DNA from: Isochrysis galbana
Taxonomy: Eukaryota > Haptophyta > Isochrysidales > Isochrysidaceae
Direction of reading: 5' to 3'
NCBI GenBank assembly: GCA_018136815.1
Contig: CM030932.1
Coordinates: forward strand, 3,595,790 to 3,659,789
DNA length: 64,000 nucleotides
Part shown: positions 47,501 through 61,900 of the stretch, piece after piece
Numbering within the stretch: the first letter of the stretch is position 1
How the letters are laid out: every line of letters begins with the position of its first letter
The notes under the pieces: model-generated
Seen by the model: the letters and a program-made list of their open reading frames with translations, nothing else
The model's database searches: none
What the model was told of the DNA's origin: nothing
Made by a program: the position numbers and the translations under genes

Positions 47501-50500
47501 GAGAGAGACGTTTTCGTAGCACCCACCAAAATGCAAAAAAAAGAAGGATTTGAGCCGGCCGTCGGTTTAAAAATCAAAAATAGGGCGTGTACAAACTTGA
47601 TCAAAAAACTGGACTCGAGAAATTACGACCACGCATTAGAGAGAAATTTTTCCATAACCATGAAAAATTAAAAAATACAAAAAAATGGTAAAAACTTAAA
47701 AATATGAAATTTTTTAAACCGACGGCCGGTTTAAAAATGAAGCAAAAAAGAGAGTCGTGAGTGGTACCCTTGGTCATCTTAAGAATCAAAATTAAACTGG
47801 GTGGTCGGTTTAAAAATCAAAAATAGGGCGTGTACAAACTTGATCAAAAAACTGGACTCGAGAAATTACGACCACGCATTAGAGAGAAATTTTTCCATAA
47901 CCATGAAAAATTAAAAAATACAAAAAAATGGTAAAAACTTAAAAATATGAAATTTTTTAAACCGACGGCCGGTTTAAAAATGAAGCAAAAAAGAGAGTCG
48001 TGAGTGGTACCCTTGGTCATCTTAAGAATCAAAATTAAACTGGGTGGTCGGTTTAAAAATCAAAAATAGGACGTGTACAAACTTGATCAAAAAACTGGAC
48101 TCGAGAAATTACGACCACGCATTAGAGAGAGACGTTTTCGTAGCACCCACCAAAATGCAAAAAAAAGAAGGATTTGAGCCGACGGCCGGTTTAAAAATCA
48201 AAAATAGGACGTGTACAAACTTGATCAAAAAACTGGACTCGAGAAATTACGACCACGCATTAGAGAGAGACGTTTTCGTAGCACCCACCAAAATGCAAAA
48301 AAAAGAAGGATTTGAGCCGAAGGCCGGTTTAAAAATCAAAAATAGGACGTGTACAAACTTGATCAAAAAACTGGACTCGAGAAATTACGACCACGCATTA
48401 GAGAGAAATTTTTCCATAACCATGAAAAATTAAAAAATACAAAAAAATGGTAAAAACTTAAAAATATGAAATTTTTTAAACCGACGGCCGGTTTAAAAAT
48501 GAAGCAAAAAAGAGAGTCGTGAGTGGTACCCTTGGTCATCTTAAGAATCAAAATTAAACTGGGTGGTCGGTTTAAAAATCAAAAATAGGACGTGTACAAA
48601 CTTGATCAAAAAACTGGACTCGAGAAATTACGACCACGCATTAGAGAGAGACGTTTTCGTAGCACCCACCAAAATGCAAAAAAAAGAAGGATTTGAGCCG
48701 ACGGCCGGTTTAAAAATCAAAAATAGGACGTGTACAAACTTGATCAAAAAACTGGACTCGAGAAATTACGACCACGCATTAGAGAGAGACGTTTTCGTAG
48801 CACCCACCAAAATGCAAAAAAAAGAAGGATTTGAGCCGGCCGTCGGTTTAAAAATCAAAAATAGGACGTGTACAAACTTGATCAAAAAACTGGACTCGAG
48901 AAATTACGACCACGCATTAGAGAGAGACGTTTTCGTAGCACCCACCAAAATGCAAAAAAAAGAAGGATTTGAGCCGGCCGTCGGTTTAAAAATCAAAAAT
49001 AGGGCGTGTACAAACTTGATCAAAAAACTGGACTCGAGAAATTACGACCACGCATTAGAGAGAAATTTTTCCATAACCATGAAAAATTAAAAAATACAAA
49101 AAAATGGTAAAAACTTAAAAATATGAAATTTTTTAAACCGACGGCCGGTTTAAAAATGAAGCAAAAAAGAGAGTCGTGAGTGGTACCCTTGGTCATCTTA
49201 AGAATCAAAATTAAACTGGGTGGTCGGTTTAAAAATCAAAAATAGGGCGTGTACAAACTTGATCAAAAAACTGGACTCGAGAAATTACGACCACGCATTA
49301 GAGAGAAATTTTTCCATAACCATGAAAAATTAAAAAATACAAAAAAATGGTAAAAACTTAAAAATATGAAATTTTTTAAACCGACGGCCGGTTTAAAAAT
49401 GAAGCAAAAAAGAGAGTCGTGAGTGGTACCCTTGGTCATCTTAAGAATCAAAATTAAACTGGGTGGTCGGTTTAAAAATCAAAAATAGGACGTGTACAAA
49501 CTTGATCAAAAAACTGGACTCGAGAAATTACGACCACGCATTAGAGAGAGACGTTTTCGTAGCACCCACCAAAATGCAAAAAAAAGAAGGATTTGAGCCG
49601 ACGGCCGGTTTAAAAATCAAAAATAGGACGTGTACAAACTTGATCAAAAAACTGGACTCGAGAAATTACGACCACGCATTAGAGAGAGACGTTTTCGTAG
49701 CACCCACCAAAATGCAAAAAAAGAAGGATTTGAGCCGGCCGTCGGTTTAAAAATCAAAAATAGGGCGTGTACAAACTTGATCAAAAAACTGGACTCGAGA
49801 AATTACGACCACGCATTAGAGAGAAATTTTTTCATAACTATGAAAAATTAAAAAATACAAAAAAATGGTAAAAACTTAAAAATATGAAATTTTTTAAACC
49901 GACGGCCGGTTTAAAAATGAAGCAAAAAAGAGAGTCGTGAGTAGTACCCTTGGTCATCTTAAGAATCAAAATTAAACTGGGTGGTCGGTTTAAAAATCAA
50001 AAATAGGACGTGTACAAACTTGATCAAAAAACTGGACTCGAGAAATTACGACCACGCATTAGAGAGAAATTTTTCCATAACCATGAAAAATTAAAAAATA
50101 CAAAAAAATGGTAAAAACTTAAAAATATGAAATTTTTTAAACCGACGGCCGGTTTAAAAATGAAGCAAAAAAGAGAGTCGTGAGTGGTACCCTTGGTCAT
50201 CTTAAGAATCAAAATTAAACTGGGTGGTCGGTTTAAAAATCAAAAATAGGGCGTGTACAAACTTGATCAAAAAACTGGACTCGAGAAATTACGACCACGC
50301 ATTAGAGAGAAATTTTTCCATAACCATGAAAAATTAAAAAATACAAAAAAATGGTAAAAACTTAAAAATATGAAATTTTTTAAACCGACGGCCGGTTTAA
50401 AAATGAAGCAAAAAAGAGAGTCGTGAGTGGTACCCTTGGTCATCTTAAGAATCAAAATTAAACTGGGTGGTCGGTTTAAAAATCAAAAATAGGACGTGTA

Positions 50501-53500
50501 CAAACTTGATCAAAAAACTGGACTCGAGAAATTACGACCACGCATTAGAGAGAGACGTTTTCGTAGCACCCACCAAAATGCAAAAAAAAGAAGGATTTGA
50601 GCCGACGGCCGGTTTAAAAATCAAAAATAGGACGTGTACAAACTTGATCAAAAAACTGGACTCGAGAAATTACGACCACGCATTAGAGAGAGACGTTTTC
50701 GTAGCACCCACCAAAATGCAAAAAAAAGAAGGATTTGAGCCGACGGCCGGTTTAAAAATCAAAAATAGGACGTGTACAAACTTGATCAAAAAACTGGACT
50801 CGAGAAATTACGACCACGCATTAGAGAGAGACGTTTTCGTAGCACCCACCAAAATGCAAAAAAAAGAAGGATTTGAGCCGACGGCCGGTTTAAAAATCAA
50901 AAATAGGACGTGTACAAACTTGATCAAAAAACTGGACTCGAGAAATTACGACCACGCATTAGAGAGAGACGTTTTCGTAGCACCCACCAAAATGCAAAAA
51001 AAAGAAGGATTTGAGCCGACGGCCGGTTTAAAAATCAAAAATAGGACGTGTACAAACTTGATCAAAAAACTGGACTCGAGAAATTACGACCACGCATTAG
51101 AGAGAGACGTTTTCGTAGCACCCACCAAAATGCAAAAAAAAGAAGGATTTGAGCCGACGGCCGGTTTAAAAATCAAAAATAGGACGTGTACAAACTTGAT
51201 CAAAAAACTGGACTCGAGAAATTACGACCACGCATTAGAGAGAGACGTTTTCGTAGCACCCACCAAAATGCAAAAAAAAGAAGGATTTGAGCCGACGGCC
51301 GGTTTAAAAATCAAAAATAGGACGTGTACAAACTTGATCAAAAAACTGGACTCGAGAAATTACGACCACGCATTAGAGAGAGACGTTTTCGTAGCACCCA
51401 CCAAAATGCAAAAAAAAGAAGGATTTGAGCCGACGGCCGGTTTAAAAATCAAAAATAGGCGTGTACAAACTTGATCAAAAAACTGGACTCGAGAAATTAC
51501 GACCACGCATTAGAGAGAGACGTTTTCGTAGCACCCACCAAAATGCAAAAAAAGAAGGATTTGAGCCGACGGCCGGTTTAAAAATCAAAAATAGGACGTG
51601 TACAAACTTGATCAAAAAACTGGACTCGAGAAATTACGACCACGCATTAGAGAGAGACGTTTTCGTAGCACCCACCAAAATGCAAAAAAAAGAAGGATTT
51701 GAGCCGGCCGTCGGTTTAAAAATCAAAAATAGGGCGTGTACAAACTTGATCAAAAAACTGGACTCGAGAAATTACGACCACGCATTAGAGAGAGACGTTT
51801 TCGTAGCACCCACCAAAATGCAAAAAAAAGAAGGATTTGAGCCGACGGCCGGTTTAAAAATCAAAAATAGGACGTGTACAAACTTGATCAAAAAACTGGA
51901 CTCGAGAAATTACGACCACGCATTAGAGAGAGACGTTTTCGTAGCACCCACCAAAATGCAAAAAAAAGAAGGATTTGAGCCGACGGCCGGTTTAAAAATC
52001 AAAAATAGGACGTGTACAAACTTGATCAAAAAACTGGACTCGAGAAATTACGACCACGCATTAGAGAGAGACGTTTTCGTAGCACCCACCAAAATGCAAA
52101 AAAAAGAAGGATTTGAGCCGACGGCCGGTTTAAAAATCAAAAATAGGACGTGTACAAACTTGATCAAAAAACTGGACTCGAGAAATTACGACCACGCATT
52201 AGAGAGAGACGTTTTCGTAGCACCCACCAAAATGCAAAAAAAGAAGGATTTGAGCCGACGGCCGGTTTAAAAATCAAAAATAGGACGTGTACAAACTTGA
52301 TCAAAAAACTGGACTCGAGAAATTACGACCACGCATTAGAGAGAGACGTTTTCGTAGCACCCACCAAAATGCAAAAAAAAGAAGGATTTGAGCCGGCCGT
52401 CGGTTTAAAAATCAAAAATAGGGCGTGTACAAACTTGATCAAAAAACTGGACTCGAGAAATTACGACCACGCATTGGAGAGAGACGTTTTCGTAGCACCC
52501 ACCAAAATGCAAAAAAAAGAAGGATTTGAGCCGGCCGTCGGTTTAAAAATCAAAAATAGGACGTGTACAAACTTGATCAAAAAACTGGACTCGAGAAATT
52601 ACGACCACGCATTAGAGAGAGACGTTTTCGTAGCACCCACCAAAATGCAAAAAAAAGAAGGATTTGAGCCGGCCGTCGGTTTAAAAATCAAAAATAGGGC
52701 GTGTACAAACTTGATCAAAAAACTGGACTCGAGAAATTACGACCACGCATTGGAGAGAGACGTTTTCGTAGCACCCACCAAAATGCAAAAAAAAGAAGGA
52801 TTTGAGCCGGCCGTCGGTTTAAAAATCAAAAATAGGACGTGTACAAACTTGATCAAAAAACTGGACTCGAGAAATTACGACCACGCATTAGAGAGAGACG
52901 TTTTCGTAGCACCCACCAAAATGCAAAAAAAAGAAGGATTTGAGCCGGCCGTCGGTTTAAAAATCAAAAATAGGACGTGTACAAACTTGATCAAAAAACT
53001 GGACTCGAGAAATTACGACCACGCATTGGAGAGAGACGTTTTCGTAGCACCCACCAAAATGCAAAAAAAAGAAGGATTTGAGCCGGCCGTCGGTTTAAAA
53101 ATCAAAAATAGGACGTGTACAAACTTGATCAAAAAACTGGACTCGAGAAATTACGACCACGCATTAGAGAGAGACGTTTTCGTAGCACCCACCAAAATGC
53201 AAAAAAAAGAAGGATTTGAGCCGGCCGTCGGTTTAAAAATCAAAAATAGGACGTGTACAAACTTGATCAAAAAACTGGACTCGAGAAATTACGACCACGC
53301 ATTGGAGAGAGACGTTTTCGTAGCACCCACCAAAATGCAAAAAAAAGAAGGATTTGAGCCGGCCGTCGGTTTAAAAATCAAAAATAGGACGTGTACAAAC
53401 TTGATCAAAAAACTGGACTCGAGAAATTACGACCACGCATTAGAGAGAGACGTTTTCGTAGCACCCACCAAAATGCAAAAAAAAGAAGGATTTGAGCCGG

Positions 53501-54020
53501 CCGTCGGTTTAAAAATCAAAAATAGGACGTGTACAAACTTGATCAAAAAACTGGACTCGAGAAATTACGACCACGCATTGGAGAGAGACGTTTTCGTAGC
53601 ACCCACCAAAATGCAAAAAAAAGAAGGATTTGAGCCGGCCGTCGGTTTAAAAATCAAAAATAGGGCGTGTACAAACTTGATCAAAAAACTGGACTCGAGA
53701 AATTACGACCACGCATTGGAGAGAGACGTTTTCGTAGCACCCACCAAAATGCAAAAAAAAGAAGGATTTGAGCCGGCCGTCGGTTTAAAAATCAAAAATA
53801 GGGCGTGTACAAACTTGATCAAAAAACTGGACTCGAGAAATTACGACCACGCATTGGAGAGAGACGTTTTCGTAGCACCCACCAAAATGCAAAAAAAAGA
53901 AGGATTTGAGCCGGCCGTCGGTTTAAAAATCAAAAATAGGGCGTGTACAAACTTGATCAAAAAACTGGACTCGAGAAATTACGACCACGCATTGGAGAGA
54001 GACGTTTTCGTAGCACCCAC
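41534..54020 (+). repeat. Mitochondrial tandem array, copy 2 (forward)
   Basis: About 12.5 kb of the 243-bp A and 138-bp B modules. A modules dominate the left part in groups of one to three, separated by runs of one to four B. From 50467 to 54020 only B modules remain. The GC core of B is CCGACGGCCGG in some copies and its reverse complement CCGGCCGTCGG in others. From about 52380 on, all are of the second type, and units with GCATTAGAG alternate with GCATTGGAG. The array ends with a truncated B at ACCCAC (about 54020). Open frames with a 46-residue period exist because 138 is a multiple of three. Confidence 0.95.
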
Positions 54021-54982
54021 GAAAAATTAGAAAAATCCAAAAAAAGAAAGGATTTTAGCTGAGGTCAAGCTACGCGATGTAGATTTGTAGATGAATTTAT
54101 TAGTAAAAACATACTAATAATGTGTAATATATATAAGGTATAGTATAATATATACTAATATTATATAATATATGTATTATATAGTATAATATATACTAAT
54201 ATTATATAACATATATATTATATAGTATAATATATACTAATATTATATAATATATGTATTATATATATAATATATAAAATATATATAGTATAATATACTA
54301 ATATTATATAATATATATATATAATATATATATAATATATTATATAGTATAATATATACTAATATTATATTATTTAATAATAATAAATAATATTATAGTA
54401 TAATATATACTAATATTAATATATGTATTATATATAAAAAAAAAATATAAATATATATATATATAATATTATATAAATATATATATATAGTATAATATAT
54501 ACTAATATTATATAATATATATTATATAGTATAATATATACTAATATTATATAATATATATTATATAGTATAATATATACTAATATTATATAAATATATA
54601 TTATATAGTATAATATATACTAATATTATATAAATATATATTATATAGTATAATATATACTAATATTATATAAATATATATTATATAGTATAATATATAC
54701 TAATATTATATAATATATATTATATAGTATAATATATACTAATATTATATAAATATATATTATATAGTATAATATATACTAATTTATATAATATAATGTA
54801 TTTTATAGTATAAATATACTAATATTATATAAATATATATTATATAGTATAATATATACTAATATTATATAATATATGTATTATATGTATAATATATACT
54901 AATTTAATATAAATATATTTATATAGTATAATATATACTAATATTATATAAATATATGTTTATATAGTATAATATATATAAT
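54021..54982. repeat. AT-only repeat region
   Basis: After a short transition (54021-54110), nearly pure A+T sequence with a unit of about 40 bp, TAGTATAATATATACTAATA followed by TTATATAAATATATATTATA, repeated many times with drift. The unit is rich in short palindromes (TATATA, TAGTATA/TATACTA). It may be the far edge of the mitochondrial repeat region or a control region. It ends in a gap. Confidence 0.85.
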
Positions 54983-55082
54983 NNNNNNNNNNNNNNNNNN
55001 NNNNNNNNNNNNNNNNNNNNNNNNNNNNNNNNNNNNNNNNNNNNNNNNNNNNNNNNNNNNNNNNNNNNNNNNNNNNNNNNNN
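54983..55082. other. Assembly gap, 100 N
   Basis: Separates the AT-only region from a second, forward cox1 fragment. Confidence 1.
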
Positions 55083-55837
<755 letters not shown>

Positions 55838-55962
55838 TTAATTAACTAATTAAAAAAAATTAAACTTACATTATTTAAAGTAGTAATTTTTTAATCATTA
55901 ATATATATATATTTTACTCCATAAATATAAATCAAAATTTAAAACAAAAAGAAAGAAATGTT
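55838..55962. other. cox1 3' flank, second copy
   Basis: AT-rich, the reverse complement of 31458-31583. It confirms that cox1 is followed directly by the repeat array in both copies. Confidence 0.9.
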
Positions 55963-58900
55963 GTACAAACTTGATCAAAAAACTGGACTCGAGAAATTAC
56001 GACCACGCATTAGAGAGAAATTTTTCCATAACCATGAAAATTAAAAATACAAAAAATGGTAAAACTTAAAATATGAAACTTTTTAAACCGACGGCCGGTT
56101 TAAAAATGAAGCAAAAAAGAGAGTCGTGAGTGGTACCCTTGGTCATCTTAAGAATCAAATTAAACTGGGTGGTCGGTTTAAAAATCAAAAATAGGACGTG
56201 TACAAACTTGATCAAAAACTGGACTCGAGAAATTACGACACGCATTAGAGAGAGACGTTTTCGTAGCACCACCAAAATGCAAAAAAGAAGGATTTGAGCC
56301 GGCCGTCGGTTTAAAAATCAAAATAGGACGTGTACAAACTTGATCAAAAACTGGACTCGAGAAATTACGACCACGCATTAGAGAGAAATTTTTTCATAAC
56401 TATGAAAAATTAAAAATAGGACGTGTACAAACTTGATCAAAAAACTGGACTCGAGAAATTACGACCACGCATTAGAGAGAAATTTTTCCATAACCATGAA
56501 AATTAAAAATACAAAAAAATGGTAAAAACTTAAAAATATGAAATTTTTTAAACCGACGGCCGGTTTAAAAATGAAGCAAAAAGAGAGTCGTGAGTGGTAC
56601 CCTTGGTCATCTTAAGAATCAAAATTAAACTGGGTGGTCGGTTTAAAAATCAAAAATAGGACGTGTACAAACTTGATCAAAAAACTGGACTCGAGAAATT
56701 ACGACCACGCATTAGAGAGAGACGTTTTCGTAGCACCCACCAAAATGCAAAAAAAGAAGGATTTGAGCCGACGGCCGGTTTAAAAATCAAAAATAGGACG
56801 TGTACAAACTTGATCAAAAAACTGGACTCGAGAAATTACGACCACGCATTAGAGAGAGACGTTTTCGTAGCACCCACCAAAATGCAAAAAAAAGAAGGAT
56901 TTGAGCCGGCCGTCGGTTTAAAATCAAAATAGGGCGTGTACAAACTTGATCAAAAAACTGGACTCGAGAAATTACGACCACGCATTAGAGAGAAATTTTT
57001 CCATAACCATGAAAAATTAAAAAATACAAAAAATGGTAAAACTTAAAAATATGAAATTTTTTAAACCGACGGCCGGTTTAAAAATGAAGCAAAAAAGAGA
57101 GTCGTGAGTGGTACCCTTGGTCATCTTAAGAATCAAAATTAAACTGGGTGGTCGGTTTAAAAATCAAAAATAGGGCGTGTACAAACTTGATCAAAAAACT
57201 GGACTCGAGAAATTACGACCACGCATTAGAGAGAAACGTTTCGTAGCACCACCAAAATGAAAAAAAAGAATTTGAGCGACGGCGGTTTAAAAATCAAAAT
57301 AGGACGTGTACAAACTTGATCAAAAAACTGGACTCGAGAAATTACGACCACGCATTAGAGAGAAATTTTTCCATAACCATGAAAAATTAAAAAATACAAA
57401 AAAATGGTAAAAACTTAAAAATATGAAATTTTTTAAACCGACGGCCGGTTTAAAAATGAAGCAAAAAAGAGAGTCGTGAGTGGTACCCTTGGTCATCTTA
57501 AGAATCAAAATTAAACTGGGTGGTCGGTTTAAAAATCAAAAATAGGACGTGTACAAACTTGATCAAAAAACTGGACTCGAGAAATTACGACCACGCATTA
57601 GAGAGAGACGTTTTCGTAGCACCCACCAAAATGCAAAAAAAAGAAGGATTTGAGCCGACGGCCGGTTTAAAAATCAAAAATAGGACGTGTACAAACTTGA
57701 TCAAAAAACTGGACTCGAGAAATTACGACCACGCATTAGAGAGAGACGTTTTCGTAGCACCCACCAAAATGCAAAAAAAGAAGGATTTGAGCCGACGGCC
57801 GGTTTAAAAATCAAAAATAGGACGTGTACAAACTTGATCAAAAAACTGGACTCGAGAAATTACGACACGCATTAGAGAGAGACGTTTCGTAGCACCACCA
57901 AAATGCAAAAAAAGAAGGATTTGAGCCGACGCGGTTTAAAAATCAAAATAGGACGTGTACAAACTTGATCAAAAACTGGACTCGAGAAATTACGACCACG
58001 CATTAGAGAGAGACGTTTTCGTAGCACCCACCAAAATGCAAAAAAAGAAGGATTTGAGCCGGCGTCGGTTTAAAAATCAAAAATAGGGCGTGTACAAACT
58101 TGATCAAAAAACTGGACTCGAGAAATTACGACCACGCATTAGAGAGAAATTTTTCCATAACCATGAAAAATTAAAAAATACAAAAAATGGTAAAAACTTA
58201 AAAATATGAAATTTTTTAAACCGACGGCCGGTTTAAAAATGAAGCAAAAAAGAGAGTCGTGAGTGGTACCCTTGGTCATCTTAAGAATCAAAATTAAACT
58301 GGGTGGTCGGTTTAAAAATCAAAAATAGGGCGTGTACAAACTTGATCAAAAAACTGGACTCGAGAAATTACGACCACGCATTAGAGAGAAATTTTTCCAT
58401 AACCATGAAAAATTAAAAAATACAAAAAAATGGTAAAAACTTAAAAATATGAAATTTTTTAAACCGACGGCCGGTTTAAAAATGAAGCAAAAAGAGAGTC
58501 GTGAGTGGTACCCTTGGTCATCTTAAGAATCAAAATTAAACTGGGTGGTCGGTTTAAAAATCAAAAATAGGACGTGTACAAACTTGATCAAAAAACTGGA
58601 CTCGAGAAATTACGACCACGCATTAGAGAGAGACGTTTTCGTAGCACCCACCAAAATGCAAAAAAAAGAAGGATTTGAGCCGACGGCCGGTTTAAAAATC
58701 AAAAATAGGACGTGTACAAACTTGATCAAAAAACTGGACTCGAGAAATTACGACCACGCATTAGAGAGAGACGTTTTCGTAGCACCCACCAAAATGCAAA
58801 AAAAAGAAGGATTTGAGCCGAAGCCGGTTTAAAAATCAAAAATAGGACGTGTACAAACTTGATCAAAAAACTGGACTCGAGAAATTACGACCACGCATTA

Positions 58901-61900
58901 GAGAGAAATTTTTCCATAACCATGAAAAATTAAAAAATACAAAAAAATGGTAAAAACTTAAAAATATGAAATTTTTTAAACCGACGGCCGGTTTAAAAAT
59001 GAAGCAAAAAAGAGAGTCGTGAGTGGTACCCTTGGTCATCTTAAGAATCAAAATTAAACTGGGTGGTCGGTTTAAAAATCAAAAATAGGACGTGTACAAA
59101 CTTGATCAAAAAACTGGACTCGAGAAATTACGACCACGCATTAGAGAGAGACGTTTTCGTAGCACCCACCAAAATGCAAAAAAAAGAAGGATTTGAGCCG
59201 ACGGCCGGTTTAAAAATCAAAAATAGGACGTGTACAAACTTGATCAAAAAACTGGACTCGAGAAATTACGACCACGCATTAGAGAGAGACGTTTTCGTAG
59301 CACCCACCAAAATGCAAAAAAAAGAAGGATTTGAGCCGGCCGTCGGTTTAAAAATCAAAAATAGGACGTGTACAAACTTGATCAAAAAACTGGACTCGAG
59401 AAATTACGACCACGCATTAGAGAGAGACGTTTTCGTAGCACCCACCAAAATGCAAAAAAAAGAAGGATTTGAGCCGGCCGTCGGTTTAAAAATCAAAAAT
59501 AGGGCGTGTACAAACTTGATCAAAAAACTGGACTCGAGAAATTACGACCACGCATTAGAGAGAAATTTTTCCATAACCATGAAAAATTAAAAAATACAAA
59601 AAAATGGTAAAAACTTAAAAATATGAAATTTTTTAAACCGACGGCCGGTTTAAAAATGAAGCAAAAAAGAGAGTCGTGAGTGGTACCCTTGGTCATCTTA
59701 AGAATCAAAATTAAACTGGGTGGTCGGTTTAAAAATCAAAAATAGGGCGTGTACAAACTTGATCAAAAAACTGGACTCGAGAAATTACGACCACGCATTA
59801 GAGAGAAATTTTTCCATAACCATGAAAAATTAAAAAATACAAAAAAATGGTAAAAACTTAAAAATATGAAATTTTTTAAACCGACGGCCGGTTTAAAAAT
59901 GAAGCAAAAAAGAGAGTCGTGAGTGGTACCCTTGGTCATCTTAAGAATCAAAATTAAACTGGGTGGTCGGTTTAAAAATCAAAAATAGGACGTGTACAAA
60001 CTTGATCAAAAAACTGGACTCGAGAAATTACGACCACGCATTAGAGAGAGACGTTTTCGTAGCACCCACCAAAATGCAAAAAAAAGAAGGATTTGAGCCG
60101 ACGGCCGGTTTAAAAATCAAAAATAGGACGTGTACAAACTTGATCAAAAAACTGGACTCGAGAAATTACGACCACGCATTAGAGAGAGACGTTTTCGTAG
60201 CACCCACCAAAATGCAAAAAAAGAAGGATTTGAGCCGACGGCCGGTTTAAAAATCAAAAATAGGACGTGTACAAACTTGATCAAAAAACTGGACTCGAGA
60301 AATTACGACCACGCATTAGAGAGAGACGTTTTCGTAGCACCCACCAAAATGCAAAAAAAGAAGGATTTGAGCCGGCCGTCGGTTTAAAAATCAAAAATAG
60401 GGCGTGTACAAACTTGATCAAAAAACTGGACTCGAGAAATTACGACCACGCATTAGAGAGAAATTTTTTCATAACTATGAAAAATTAAAAAATACAAAAA
60501 AATGGTAAAAACTTAAAAATATGAAATTTTTTAAACCGACGGCCGGTTTAAAAATGAAGCAAAAAAGAGAGTCGTGAGTAGTACCCTTGGTCATCTTAAG
60601 AATCAAAATTAAACTGGGTGGTCGGTTTAAAAATCAAAAATAGGACGTGTACAAACTTGATCAAAAAACTGGACTCGAGAAATTACGACCACGCATTAGA
60701 GAGAAATTTTTCCATAACCATGAAAAATTAAAAAATACAAAAAAATGGTAAAAACTTAAAAATATGAAATTTTTAAACCGACGGCCGGTTTAAAAATGAA
60801 GCAAAAAAGAGAGTCGTGAGTGGTACCCTTGGTCATCTTAAGAATCAAAATTAAACTGGGTGGTCGGTTTAAAAATCAAAAATAGGGCGTGTACAAACTT
60901 GATCAAAAAACTGGACTCGAGAAATTACGACCACGCATTAGAGAGAAATTTTTCCATAACCATGAAAAATTAAAAAATACAAAAAAATGGTAAAAACTTA
61001 AAAATATGAAATTTTTTAAACCGACGGCCGGTTTAAAAATGAAGCAAAAAAGAGAGTCGTGAGTGGTACCCTTGGTCATCTTAAGAATCAAAATTAAACT
61101 GGGTGGTCGGTTTAAAAATCAAAAATAGGACGTGTACAAACTTGATCAAAAAACTGGACTCGAGAAATTACGACCACGCATTAGAGAGAGACGTTTTCGT
61201 AGCACCCACCAAAATGCAAAAAAAAGAAGGATTTGAGCCGACGGCCGGTTTAAAAATCAAAAATAGGACGTGTACAAACTTGATCAAAAAACTGGACTCG
61301 AGAAATTACGACCACGCATTAGAGAGAGACGTTTTCGTAGCACCCACCAAAATGCAAAAAAAAGAAGGATTTGAGCCGACGGCCGGTTTAAAAATCAAAA
61401 ATAGGACGTGTACAAACTTGATCAAAAAACTGGACTCGAGAAATTACGACCACGCATTAGAGAGAGACGTTTTCGTAGCACCCACCAAAATGCAAAAAAA
61501 AGAAGGATTTGAGCCGACGGCCGGTTTAAAAATCAAAAATAGGACGTGTACAAACTTGATCAAAAAACTGGACTCGAGAAATTACGACCACGCATTAGAG
61601 AGAGACGTTTTCGTAGCACCCACCAAAATGCAAAAAAAAGAAGGATTTGAGCCGACGGCCGGTTTAAAAATCAAAAATAGGACGTGTACAAACTTGATCA
61701 AAAAACTGGACTCGAGAAATTACGACCACGCATTAGAGAGAGACGTTTTCGTAGCACCCACCAAAATGCAAAAAAAAGAAGGATTTGAGCCGACGGCCGG
61801 TTTAAAAATCAAAAATAGGACGTGTACAAACTTGATCAAAAAACTGGACTCGAGAAATTACGACCACGCATTAGAGAGAGACGTTTTCGTAGCACCCACC

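Noticed and set aside
41534-54020. CRISPR-like array
   Set aside because: Units are directly abutting tandem modules without unique spacers; mitochondrial satellite, not CRISPR.
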